6,634 nt of DNA from Bacteroidota bacterium (GCA_947474485.1 CANJJP010000092.1:1-6634), one strand, 5' to 3'; positions 1-6,017 are shown, counted from the stretch's first letter. A program made the numbers and translations. Notes: generated by a model not told the origin, from the letters alone.

Positions 1-16
1 ATTCAGATGAATACAT
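1..16 (-). CDS. Possible 5' end of a gene running off the left edge
   Basis: An ATG on the minus strand at 16-14 opens a frame reading M-Y-S-S-E before the window ends. The only support is context. A TAnnTTTG element lies at 45-38 on the same strand, 21 nt ahead of the ATG, and the intervening leader is A-rich, as is usual in Bacteroidota. Five codons cannot identify a product. A competing reading is the plus-strand frame that is open from base 1 to a stop at 76-78, which could equally be the tail of a gene entering from the left. Low confidence. Confidence 0.2.
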
Positions 17-37
17 GGTTTTCTATTTTACTTAAGA

Positions 38-45
38 CAAAGATA
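38..45 (-). promoter_or_regulatory. Candidate Bacteroidota -7 element (TATCTTTG) facing left
   Basis: On the minus strand this octamer matches the TAnnTTTG consensus. Transcription would begin near position 33 and give a leader of about 15-18 nt before the ATG at 16. I see no TTTG at the usual -33 distance upstream, so the match is only half a promoter. The consensus has six fixed bases, so chance matches are expected several times in a window this size. The value here is its position ahead of an ATG and beside the direct repeat at 76-129. Confidence 0.3.
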
Positions 46-75
46 CATAAGATTTCTATGTATAATACAGTTGGG

Positions 76-129
76 TAAAAAAATTTCATAAGTAATTGAT
101 AATTAAAGTTAAAAAAATTTCATAAGTAA
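76..129. repeat. Pair of exact 20-bp direct repeats, 34 bp apart
   Basis: Positions 76-95 and 110-129 are identical over 20 bases: T, seven A, three T, then CATAAGTAA. The identity stops abruptly at both ends. The 14-bp spacer (96-109) is AT-rich and not part of the repeat. The pair lies 31-84 bp upstream of the leftward -7 element at 38-45 and about 150 bp beyond the end of the HMG-CoA lyase gene. It could be a double protein-binding site for the gene on the left, or the product of a local duplication in A/T-rich DNA. The core CATAAGTAA is not a simple homopolymer, which makes pure slippage less likely. Confidence 0.7.
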
Positions 130-282
130 GTTTATTTCAAAATTAAATTGAAAAGCAGCTCTCGTCTCACTTTAGAATCATTATTTTTTTATTCTAAAAT
201 TATACAAATCTGTGTGATAAACCATTTTAAGAACTCAGTCTTTTGACAACAAATAAAATGAAATGATTAACTCTTAATTTAA

Positions 283-1140
283 TTAGTGGTACTTGTTAAA
301 AATCTCCCAGCTCTTTTCATAAGCTGCAAATAATGCATCATTATTTAATCCTAAATCTGTTGATATAGAATTAAAATAGGTAAGTACATCTTCTGTTGCA
401 ATATTTCCTGTTAAATCATCTTTCGCCATTGGGCAACCACCAAAACCATGTATAGCTGCATCGTAACGTAGGCAACCATTTTCGGCTGCAGCCTTTATTT
501 TCTCTATGCTATTTTCTTTGGTAGAGTGTAAGTGCGCACCAAATTCTACATCTTTAAATGCAGGAATTAAATGTTTAAATAAGTATGAAATGTTTTCGGG
601 ATTAGAAACACCTGTTGTATCTGCTAAGGCAATAATTCTAATTCCCATGCTGTGTAATTTAGCAGCCCAGTTCATAGCTATCTCGCTGCTCCACTCATCA
701 TTGTATGGATTGCCAAATGCCATTGAAATATATACAACTAACTCTTTATTGTTTTTTACACACAGGCCTTGAATTTCTTCTACACGCAAAAGTGATTCGG
801 CAATACTTGAATTAGTATTACGTTGCTGAAATGTTTCGGAAATAGAGAAGGGGAAACCTAAGTATTTTATTTCATCAAACACAACAGCGTCTTGTGCTCC
901 ACGTGCATTAGCAATAATTGCAAGTAGTTTGGATTTGGTAGAAGATAAATCAAGTTTCTTTAAAACATCAGCAGTATCCTGCATTTGCGGAATTGCTTTC
1001 GGCGAAACAAAGCTTCCAAAATCAATAGTGTCAAAGCCAACTTTTAAAATAGCATTTATATAATCTGCTTTTAATTGTGTTGGTATCATTTCCTTAATGC
1101 CTTGCATGGCATCGCGCGGACATTCGATTAATTTTATCAT
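283..1140 (-). CDS. mvaB: Hydroxymethylglutaryl-CoA lyase family protein
   Basis: A 285-residue member of the HMG-CoA lyase/DRE-TIM metallolyase family, which cleaves (S)-HMG-CoA to acetyl-CoA and acetoacetate in the cytoplasm (last step of leucine breakdown). By comparison with human HMGCL from memory, the following residues are kept: Arg9 and Asp10 in ECPRDAMQG, Asp174 in LADTTGV, the metal-binding His203 and His205 (AHLH), the catalytic loop cysteine Cys236 in GFGGCPMAK, and Asn246 in TGNIATED. The human catalytic Glu72 (IETTSFVSP) aligns with Asp40 here (IDFGSFVSP). The length is normal for the family. The ATG overlaps the TGA of pyrD by four bases (ATGA), so the gene is probably read by translational coupling from the pyrD transcript; no separate promoter is seen. 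The ECPRDAMQG/DFGSFVSPKAIPQM version is, as I recall, typical of Bacteroidota homologues. A related lyase activity on another acyl-CoA is possible. Confidence 0.88.
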   Translation of the reverse strand: MIKLIECPRDAMQGIKEMIPTQLKADYINAILKVGFDTIDFGSFVSPKAIPQMQDTADVLKKLDLSSTKSKLLAIIANARGAQDAVVFDEIKYLGFPFSISETFQQRNTNSSIAESLLRVEEIQGLCVKNNKELVVYISMAFGNPYNDEWSSEIAMNWAAKLHSMGIRIIALADTTGVSNPENISYLFKHLIPAFKDVEFGAHLHSTKENSIEKIKAAAENGCLRYDAAIHGFGGCPMAKDDLTGNIATEDVLTYFNSISTDLGLNNDALFAAYEKSWEIFNKYH

Positions 1141-2174
1141 GCTTGAGCTAGAATTTTTTGATTAATACGTTTTATTAAGGCAGGTCCTTCGTAGATAAAT
1201 CCTGTATACAGTTGAATTAAACTTGCGCCTGCATTTAGTTTTTCTATTGCGTCTTCTGCACTATGTATTCCGCCCACACCAATTATTGGGAAAGCTCCGT
1301 TTGATTTTTGGTGTAAATATTTAATTACTTCGGTACTTCTTTTAGTTAATGGTTTTCCGCTTAAGCCACCTGCACCAATAGCTTCTACTTTTGCTTTATC
1401 GCTGGTTAATGGTTCGCGAGCTACGGTGGTGTTAGTTGCAATAACTCCTGCAATTTTTGTATCGGCAACAATGCTAATGATATCATCTAATTGCTCGTTA
1501 GTTAAATCAGGAGCAATTTTTAAGAATACTGGCTTAGGCTTTTGTTTTTGATTGTTTAACGCCATTACCTTATTTAACAAATTAGTTAATGGTTCTTTAT
1601 CTTGCAGCGCTCTTAAGTTTGGTGTATTAGGCGAACTTACATTTACAACAAAATAATCTACCACATCAAATAAAGCGGTAAAACAATATTCGTAATCTTT
1701 ATCCGCATCTTCATTTGCAGTTACTTTGTTTTTGCCAATATTACCTCCAATAATAAGTTCCTTGTTTTTTCTTGCTTTTAGTCTAATAACAGCATCATCT
1801 ACTCCACTGTTATTAAAACCCATTCTATTAATAATAGCCTCATCTTGAGGTAAACGAAATAAACGTGGTTTATCATTCCCTGGCTGTCCTTTTGGGGTTA
1901 ATGTGCCAATTTCAATAAATCCGAAGCCTAAATCGCCCAATTCTTCAAATACTTTGGCATCTTTATCTAATCCAGCAGCCAAACCAACTGGATTTGGAAA
2001 AGTTAAGCCAGCAACTGTCCTTTTTAATCGTGGATCTTCAATTTTGAACTTTTTGGACATCATTTTTCGGATAAAACGGAACTTCATCCAAAATTTTAGA
2101 CTATCGAAGGTAAAATAATGCACTTTTTCGGGGTCGAATCGAAAAAGTATAGGCTTTAGTATTGATTTGTACAT
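1137..2174 (-). CDS. pyrD: Dihydroorotate dehydrogenase (quinone), class 2
   Basis: A 345-residue FMN flavoprotein that oxidises dihydroorotate to orotate, the fourth step of pyrimidine synthesis, passing electrons to membrane quinone. The N-terminal 30 or so residues (FRFDPEKVHYFTF) are the helical quinone-tunnel/membrane-association region that marks class 2. The barrel follows: GLAAGLDKD at 64-72, NRMGFNN at 116-122, GGNIGKNK at 143-150, NVSSPNTPNLR at 178-188 (class 2 enzymes use a serine base here), FLKIAPDL at 217-224, ATNTT at 246-250, GGLSGKPL at 269-276 and VGGI at 300-303. The length matches the family. The reading frame is open much farther upstream, through the antisense of the neighbouring lipoprotein gene. 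I chose the ATG at 2174-2172 because homology begins there and a -7 element lies just before it. It is the first gene of a two-gene operon with the HMG-CoA lyase. Confidence 0.97.
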   Translation of the reverse strand: MYKSILKPILFRFDPEKVHYFTFDSLKFWMKFRFIRKMMSKKFKIEDPRLKRTVAGLTFPNPVGLAAGLDKDAKVFEELGDLGFGFIEIGTLTPKGQPGNDKPRLFRLPQDEAIINRMGFNNSGVDDAVIRLKARKNKELIIGGNIGKNKVTANEDADKDYEYCFTALFDVVDYFVVNVSSPNTPNLRALQDKEPLTNLLNKVMALNNQKQKPKPVFLKIAPDLTNEQLDDIISIVADTKIAGVIATNTTVAREPLTSDKAKVEAIGAGGLSGKPLTKRSTEVIKYLHQKSNGAFPIIGVGGIHSAEDAIEKLNAGASLIQLYTGFIYEGPALIKRINQKILAQA

Positions 2175-2183
2175 AATATTGTG

Positions 2184-2191
2184 CAAATATA
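2184..2191 (-). promoter_or_regulatory. pyrD promoter, -7 element TATATTTG
   Basis: A perfect TAnnTTTG match on the minus strand, only nine bases before the pyrD ATG. The expected transcription start falls about 5 nt ahead of the start codon, making the pyrD-lyase transcript nearly leaderless. The upstream -33 box is weak: there is a TTTAA stretch at roughly the right spacing but no clear TTTG. Confidence 0.6.
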
Positions 2192-2276
2192 AGAGTAATT
2201 TGTGGGAAATTAAAGTAGGTTTTATATCTAATAATGAGATAGTTACATAATTTTTGTGTTTTTTTTTGTTTTTTTC

Positions 2277-2306
2277 TTTGCGGGAATAAAAAAAGCTATA
2301 CATTTG
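2277..2306 (+). promoter_or_regulatory. Lipoprotein gene promoter: TTTG / 18 bp / TACATTTG
   Basis: This is the best promoter in the window. A TTTG -33 box at 2277-2280 is separated by 18 bp from TACATTTG at 2299-2306, which fits the Bacteroidota TTTG-N19ish-TAnnTTTG pattern. Transcription should start near 2311, giving an A-rich leader of about 24 nt without a Shine-Dalgarno sequence before the ATG at 2335. The T-rich tract at 2251-2279 just upstream could act as an UP-like element; that is inference. Confidence 0.7.
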
Positions 2307-2334
2307 CACAAAATTCAAAAAACCTGAAATCAAA

Positions 2335-2601
2335 ATGAAAAAAGTATTTACATTAATCGCTATCGCTGCAGTTACTGCTACTTTCGTAGCTTGTGGTCCT
2401 AGCAAAGAAGATTTAGAAAAAGCTGAAAAAGCTAAACAAGATTCAATCGCTATGGCTGATTCAATCGCTAACGCTGATGCAGCTGCTAAATTAGCTGAGC
2501 AAGCTAAAGCTGATTCAGTTGCAATGGTTGAGCAAGCTAAAGCTGATTCAACTCGTATCGCTGATTCTATTGCTGCTTTAAAACCATCAAAGAAGAAGTA
2601 A
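2335..2601 (+). CDS. Small Ala/Lys/Asp-rich helical lipoprotein
   Basis: An 88-residue predicted lipoprotein. Residues 1-19 form a signal peptide (two lysines, then a hydrophobic stretch) ending in a lipobox F-V-A-C, with Cys20 as the acylated first residue of the mature chain. The remaining 68 residues contain no aromatic residue and no glycine after position 21. They are dominated by Ala, Lys, Asp, Ser and Glu and should form one long amphipathic helix or coiled coil. Related segments are E31-A41, E55-V65 and E66-A76; the last two share EQAKADS and are exactly 11 residues apart (hendecad spacing). The C-terminus is KPSKKK. The charged SKED just after the cysteine loosely recalls the surface-export signals of Bacteroidota lipoproteins. 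Function is not recognised. The architecture (short mature helix, lipid at one end, lysines at the other) resembles Braun's lipoprotein Lpp, but there is no clear sequence homology. It has its own promoter and terminator, so it is a single-gene transcript. Confidence 0.88.
   Translation: MKKVFTLIAIAAVTATFVACGPSKEDLEKAEKAKQDSIAMADSIANADAAAKLAEQAKADSVAMVEQAKADSTRIADSIAALKPSKKK
2497..2550 (+). repeat. Two exact 21-bp repeats inside the lipoprotein gene
   Basis: Positions 2497-2517 and 2530-2550 are identical at the DNA level and encode EQAKADS twice, 33 bp (11 codons) apart. Identity at every synonymous site suggests recent in-frame duplication or gene conversion rather than protein-level selection alone. 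The period of 11 codons preserves helical phase. Confidence 0.85.
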
Positions 2602-2616
2602 TTAGCCTCTGGGTTA

Positions 2617-2655
2617 AAAACAAAAAAGTCGCCACTTGGGCGACTTTTTTGTTTT
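2617..2655. terminator. Bidirectional intrinsic terminator between the lipoprotein gene and recN
   Basis: A perfect 17-bp inverted repeat (2617-2633 with 2639-2655) around a 5-nt ACTTG loop. The core AGTCGCC/GGCGACT is flanked by A-rich sequence on the left arm and T-rich sequence on the right. Read from either strand it gives a GC-rich hairpin followed by a U tract. It starts 15 nt after the lipoprotein stop and, on the other strand, 15 nt after the recN stop, so it can end both convergent transcripts. Confidence 0.93.
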
Positions 2656-2670
2656 ATACTATTTCTTAAT

Positions 2671-4329
2671 TTACTTTGAGTATAATAATTCACGCGCATT
2701 ATTTAATGCAGCTTCGCCGGGCTTACCGCTACTTAGCATTTTAGCAATTTCGTTTACCCTTTCTTCAGCGCTAATTGTTTTGATTTTTGAAATAGTTTTA
2801 TCACTGCTATCGTCCTTGTAAACAAACAAATGATTGTCCCCTTTAGATGCAATTTGCGGCAAATGTGTAATGGAAATTACTTGCATATCTGTTCCCATCG
2901 CTTTTAAAATAATTCCGATTTTATCTGCTACATCTCCCGAAACACCTGTGTCAATCTCATCAAAAATAATGGCTGGTAATGAGGTTAGTTTAGCAACCAT
3001 CGCTTTAATACACAACATTAAACGTGAAAGTTCGCCGCCTGATGCAACCTTATGAAGTTCTTTAAAATCGTTGCCTTTGTTGGCAGAGAAAAGGAATTTC
3101 AAGGTATTTAAACCATTTGTATCCAATTCGGATTTTTCGTTTAATTCAATTTTAAAAATGGCATTGGGCATCGAAAGTTGTTCTAACATTTCTTTAATCC
3201 CTTTTTCAATATTCGGTAGCGCTTCATTTCTTTTTTTAGAAATTGCTTTAGCTAAATCAGTTGTTTTTTTGAGTGAAGTGTTTAATTGCTTTTCTAATCG
3301 GGCTACCTCTTCATCAAAGTTTTCAATTGTATTAATTTTTTCTTCAAACTCCTCTTTTAGTTTTAGCAATTCAGCTTCCGAATTTGCCCCGTGTTTTTTT
3401 AGTTGTTTGTTGTATGCGTCAATACGATCATTTACAATTCCTAATTTCTCTGGGTCAAAAATTACTTTGTCATTTAAGTCAGCACTTTCTTCCGCAATAT
3501 CTTTTAACTCTGCAATAGCAGCATTAATACGTTTGTTTAATTCTTCGTATTTATCTCCGTATTTTGTAAGCTGACTTGCAATTGATTTTAATGAATTTAT
3601 TTTTGTAACAGCGCTTTCATTATCTCCATTAAGTGCTTCAAAAATAACATGGAGATTAGCTTTTATTGATTCAGCATTTTCTAATGTTTCGCTATCGGTT
3701 TCCAGCTGCGCTAACTCTTCATCAACAGGAGATAACTCATCTAGCTCTTTAAATTGAAATTGTATGTAGTCCAATTCCTTTTTTAATTGCGTTTCTCTTT
3801 CTTTTAATTCGTTAAGCTGTTTTTTGTTTTTGGCATATTCAACAAATGCTTCATGAAACTGAACTAGTTCAGTTTTGGTATTAGCAAAACTATCAACAAT
3901 CTTAAATTGAAATGACGATTGGTTTATTAAAAGTGTTTCGTGTTGTGAGTGAACATCAATTAATTTTTCGGATAAGCTTTTTAATACACTTAAGTTAACA
4001 GGTGTATCGTTTATAAAGGCTCTTGATTTTCCTTCGCTGCTAATTTCTCGTCGAATGCTAGTTTCTTTTTCGAAATCAATATCGTTTTCGGCAAAAAATG
4101 CGTTTAATTGATATTCGCTTATATCAAACACACCTTCAACAATACATTTTTTTGTTTTATCGTAAAGTGCATCGGTTTCGGCTCTATTACCAAGCACTAA
4201 ACCAAGTGCTCCTAATAAAATAGATTTACCTGCACCAGTTTCTCCAGTAATTACAGTAAAGCCTTTAGGAAAAGCAATGGTGCTTTCCTTTATGAGGGCA
4301 TAATTTTTAATACTTAGTTGTTTAAGCAT
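2671..4329 (-). CDS. recN: DNA repair protein RecN
   Basis: A 552-residue SMC-like ATPase that acts early in repair of DNA double-strand breaks, holding or bridging broken ends in the cytoplasm. The domains are in order. The N-terminal ATPase half has Walker A GETGAGKS at 29-36 and the RecN-type VHSQHETLLI at 126-135. A long Glu/Lys/Leu-rich coiled coil runs roughly 155-380. The C-terminal half has the ABC signature ASGGELSRL at 429-437, Walker B AIIFDEID at 453-460 with Glu458 as the likely catalytic base, and the H-loop SITHLPQIA at 486-494. All key residues are present and the length is typical (about 550), so it should be active. The ATG at 4329 sits directly before the LKQLSIKNYALI strand that begins RecN proteins. 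I could not identify a convincing promoter in the 105 bp shared with the divergent gene, nor any SOS-like box. Confidence 0.97.
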   Translation of the reverse strand: MLKQLSIKNYALIKESTIAFPKGFTVITGETGAGKSILLGALGLVLGNRAETDALYDKTKKCIVEGVFDISEYQLNAFFAENDIDFEKETSIRREISSEGKSRAFINDTPVNLSVLKSLSEKLIDVHSQHETLLINQSSFQFKIVDSFANTKTELVQFHEAFVEYAKNKKQLNELKERETQLKKELDYIQFQFKELDELSPVDEELAQLETDSETLENAESIKANLHVIFEALNGDNESAVTKINSLKSIASQLTKYGDKYEELNKRINAAIAELKDIAEESADLNDKVIFDPEKLGIVNDRIDAYNKQLKKHGANSEAELLKLKEEFEEKINTIENFDEEVARLEKQLNTSLKKTTDLAKAISKKRNEALPNIEKGIKEMLEQLSMPNAIFKIELNEKSELDTNGLNTLKFLFSANKGNDFKELHKVASGGELSRLMLCIKAMVAKLTSLPAIIFDEIDTGVSGDVADKIGIILKAMGTDMQVISITHLPQIASKGDNHLFVYKDDSSDKTISKIKTISAEERVNEIAKMLSSGKPGEAALNNARELLYSK

Positions 4330-4392
4330 ATCGGCACTAATTTCGGTAATTATAAGCCAAAAAGGAATTTAATTTTTCAACAAAATTCATTG

Positions 4393-4400
4393 TATCTTTG
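4393..4400 (+). promoter_or_regulatory. -7 element TATCTTTG ahead of the membrane protein gene
   Basis: This matches TAnnTTTG and lies 34 nt before the ATG at 4435, implying a transcription start near 4405 and a leader of about 30 nt. A -33 TTTG is missing; only T-rich sequence (4368-4377) lies in that region. The element is in the recN divergent intergenic region. Confidence 0.5.
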
Positions 4401-4434
4401 CGCATGAAATCAATGATTTCTCTAAAAACGGAAT

Positions 4435-5079
4435 ATGAAAATTTTTGTTGTTAAATATTTGGTGTTGTTGGCGGCTTTAATAAGCTCTATTTATGTGTTG
4501 ATGGTAAAACATTCGTTTTCTAAAAACATGTTGTATTTAGTAATAGGCTTAACAGTACTTTTTTTAATTCTACAAATACTGGATTATTTCATGAGCCGTA
4601 AAAAGGAAGATATGCCTGCAAATGGCTACGTGTATTTTACCAATGGATTTGTGACAAAAAAAATAATTCGCATCGGGGCATATATAATTGCAACTGTAGT
4701 ATTGTTGATTTCGGGGAATAAGGTAATGTTGTTTGGCATTGTATTGTTAGGGCTTATGGTTTCTGAAATCATTATGCTAATTCTTGAACTAAAAAATGGC
4801 AACTACTTTATTTATTTTGACGATAAGGCCATTGTTGTAAATTTTGAAAGCAAGCGATTGTTTCCTTCACATGTGACTGAAATAGCATTTAGATTCGATA
4901 TTTTTTACCTAACACTTAAAAATGATCATGTTCGTATGATTGTTTTAAGCAAGTTGAAGGAAGAAGATATACCTCGATTTAAAGCTGAATTTATAAGCTG
5001 GGCAAATCAAAATAATTTACCGTTTACTCATGAATCAAAAGAAAAATTAGGGCTCATACCAATTACAACAATAAATTAG
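4435..5079 (+). CDS. Four-helix membrane protein with C-terminal PH-like domain
   Basis: A 214-residue inner-membrane protein of unknown role. Hydrophobic segments at about 4-24, 32-52, 77-93 and 97-118 predict two helical hairpins. The loop between them (RKKEDMP, residues 55-61) is basic and probably cytoplasmic, as are both termini. Residues 119-200 alternate short beta strands (NYFIYFDDKAIVVNF, DIFYLTLKN, VRMIVLS) with a final helix (KEEDIPRFKAEFISWANQ). That is the pattern of bacterial PH-like domains of the YcxB/DUF304 kind fused to membrane hairpins. The PH call is inference from secondary-structure pattern and layout, not from a diagnostic motif. The ATG at 4435 is the start giving a proper first helix. 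The gene is alone on its strand, divergent from recN (105 bp) and convergent with the glycosyltransferase, so neighbours do not suggest a function. Confidence 0.8.
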   Translation: MKIFVVKYLVLLAALISSIYVLMVKHSFSKNMLYLVIGLTVLFLILQILDYFMSRKKEDMPANGYVYFTNGFVTKKIIRIGAYIIATVVLLISGNKVMLFGIVLLGLMVSEIIMLILELKNGNYFIYFDDKAIVVNFESKRLFPSHVTEIAFRFDIFYLTLKNDHVRMIVLSKLKEEDIPRFKAEFISWANQNNLPFTHESKEKLGLIPITTIN

Positions 5080-5115
5080 TCCAACATGCTTGTTCTTTTT
5101 CATCAATACATCCTC

Positions 5116-5155
5116 AAAAAATAGTTCCGTAGTTATAACTATGCAACGATTTTTT
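5116..5155. terminator. Symmetric imperfect hairpin, likely bidirectional terminator
   Basis: A 40-nt near-palindrome centred between 5135 and 5136. The pairing is AAAAAAT (5116-5122) with ATTTTTT (5149-5155), GTT with AAC (5124-5126/5145-5147) and CGTAGTT with AACTATG (5128-5134/5137-5143, one G-U). Two single mismatches are opposed (5123/5148, 5127/5144). Poly-A on the left and seven T on the right (5150-5156) give a U tract in both directions. It lies between the convergent membrane protein gene (ends 5079) and glycosyltransferase gene (ends 5215). The stem is AT-rich, so it is weaker than the hairpin at 2617-2655. Confidence 0.65.
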
Positions 5156-5214
5156 TCGTCGTCTTGATAAAAATCCCTGCGCATCTTTGAACCAATTTAT
5201 AATTGTAATTGGTA

Positions 5215-5967
5215 TTATTTAGTAGGCTTCTTGTAAATTTCTGATTTCATTATTCCCATTTTATTAAAAAAGTGGGTAAACGAAGTCCCTAAAACTCCCA
5301 TTCCGTATTTCGCACTTCTTCTAAAATTAATAGATGATGCATCGTCGAAATATTTAGTAGGGCATGTAACTTCAGCAATATCAAAACCTGCATAAAAAAT
5401 TTGTGAAATCATTTGATTATCAAAAACAAAATCATCGCTATTAGCATGATAGTTTATTCCTTGAATTATTTCCTTAGAAAATGCACGGTAACCTGTGTGG
5501 TATTCGGAAAGTTTTTGATTGATTAAAATATTTTGAGCAAGTGTTAAGCATCGATTAAAAATGTACTTGTACATTGGCATTCCACCCTTTAAAGCGCCTT
5601 TTCCTAGTATTCTAGAGCCAAAAACTGCAGGGTAAAGTCCGCTTGCAATCATGTGTGACATAGAAGGAATAAGCATAGGTGTGTATTGATAATCGGGGTG
5701 AAGCATAATAACAATATCAGCTCCTAGCTCCATAGCTTTGTCGTAGCAAGTTTTTTGATTTCCGCCATAGCCTTTATTTTGCTCGTGTCGAATAACATGC
5801 TTAATGCCTAAGGATTTGCCCAGCTCACTTGTATTGTCTTTACTGTGGTCGTCAACCAACACAACATCATCTACGATATCGAAAGGTATTTCGTCGTAAG
5901 TTCTTTTAAGTGTTTTAGCAGCATTGTAAGCAGGTAAAACAACAACTATTTTTTTTCCATTAATCAT
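5215..5967 (-). CDS. Family 2 glycosyltransferase, dolichyl-phosphate sugar synthase type
   Basis: A 250-residue GT2 (GT-A fold) enzyme, most like dolichyl/polyprenyl-phosphate mannose or glucose synthases, which move a sugar from a nucleotide donor to a polyprenyl phosphate at the cytoplasmic membrane face. Visible motifs are the nucleotide-binding strand VVVLPAYNA (8-16), VDDHSKDNT (38-46, aspartates for the donor), the NKGYGGNQ loop (64-71), HPDYQYTP at 90-97 (Asp92 in the place of the metal-binding DxD), FGSRILG (116-122) and EYHTGYRAFS at 155-164 (acceptor/active-site region). There are no transmembrane helices in the C-terminal part, so it is the short, peripheral form without a GtrA-like extension. 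Donor and acceptor cannot be read from sequence. The only ATG compatible with the first beta strand is at 5967. The gene stands alone, with a promoter just upstream, so it is not visibly part of a polysaccharide cluster. Confidence 0.93.
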   Translation of the reverse strand: MINGKKIVVVLPAYNAAKTLKRTYDEIPFDIVDDVVLVDDHSKDNTSELGKSLGIKHVIRHEQNKGYGGNQKTCYDKAMELGADIVIMLHPDYQYTPMLIPSMSHMIASGLYPAVFGSRILGKGALKGGMPMYKYIFNRCLTLAQNILINQKLSEYHTGYRAFSKEIIQGINYHANSDDFVFDNQMISQIFYAGFDIAEVTCPTKYFDDASSINFRRSAKYGMGVLGTSFTHFFNKMGIMKSEIYKKPTK

Positions 5968-5975
5968 ACAAGGAA

Positions 5976-5983
5976 CAAAAATA
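5976..5983 (-). promoter_or_regulatory. Glycosyltransferase promoter, -7 element TATTTTTG
   Basis: A TAnnTTTG match on the minus strand, eight bases before the glycosyltransferase ATG. As with pyrD, the predicted transcription start would lie only 4-5 nt ahead of the start codon. The -33 region is a T tract without a distinct TTTG. Confidence 0.5.
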
Positions 5984-6017
5984 GTAAAATTAACCCCTAA
6001 AAAAAGGTCTTTTTCAA

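Noticed and set aside
1..78. A plus-strand frame open from the window edge to a stop at 76-78, possibly the tail of a gene
   Set aside because: Only 25 codons with no recognisable motif; an equally short frame is expected by chance and the minus-strand promoter reading competes with it.
171..198. Inverted repeat TTTAGAAT / ATTCTAAA with a 12-nt loop downstream of the HMG-CoA lyase gene
   Set aside because: The stem is short and AT-rich, the T tract lies in the loop rather than after the stem, and it is 85 bp from the stop codon, so it does not look like a working terminator.
2175..2699. The pyrD frame stays open about 175 codons upstream of the chosen start, running antisense through the lipoprotein gene
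   Set aside because: The extension is a mirror of the repeated Ala/Asp/Ser codons of the lipoprotein gene, crosses its promoter and terminator, and has no counterpart in class 2 dihydroorotate dehydrogenases.
3071..3574. A 167-codon plus-strand frame within recN
   Set aside because: It is antisense to the Glu/Lys-rich coiled coil of RecN, which yields Phe/Ser/Leu-rich stop-poor antisense translations; it shows no independent motif or promoter.
4404..4454. A 16-codon upstream frame (ATG at 4404) overlapping the start of the membrane protein gene
   Set aside because: The predicted transcription start falls at about its ATG, it has no recognisable leader-peptide features, and short frames are expected by chance.
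5191..5213. Inverted repeat ACCAATT / AATTGGT directly after the glycosyltransferase stop codon
   Set aside because: Only a 7-bp stem with a 9-nt loop and no T tract on the minus strand; the hairpin at 5116-5155 is a better terminator.
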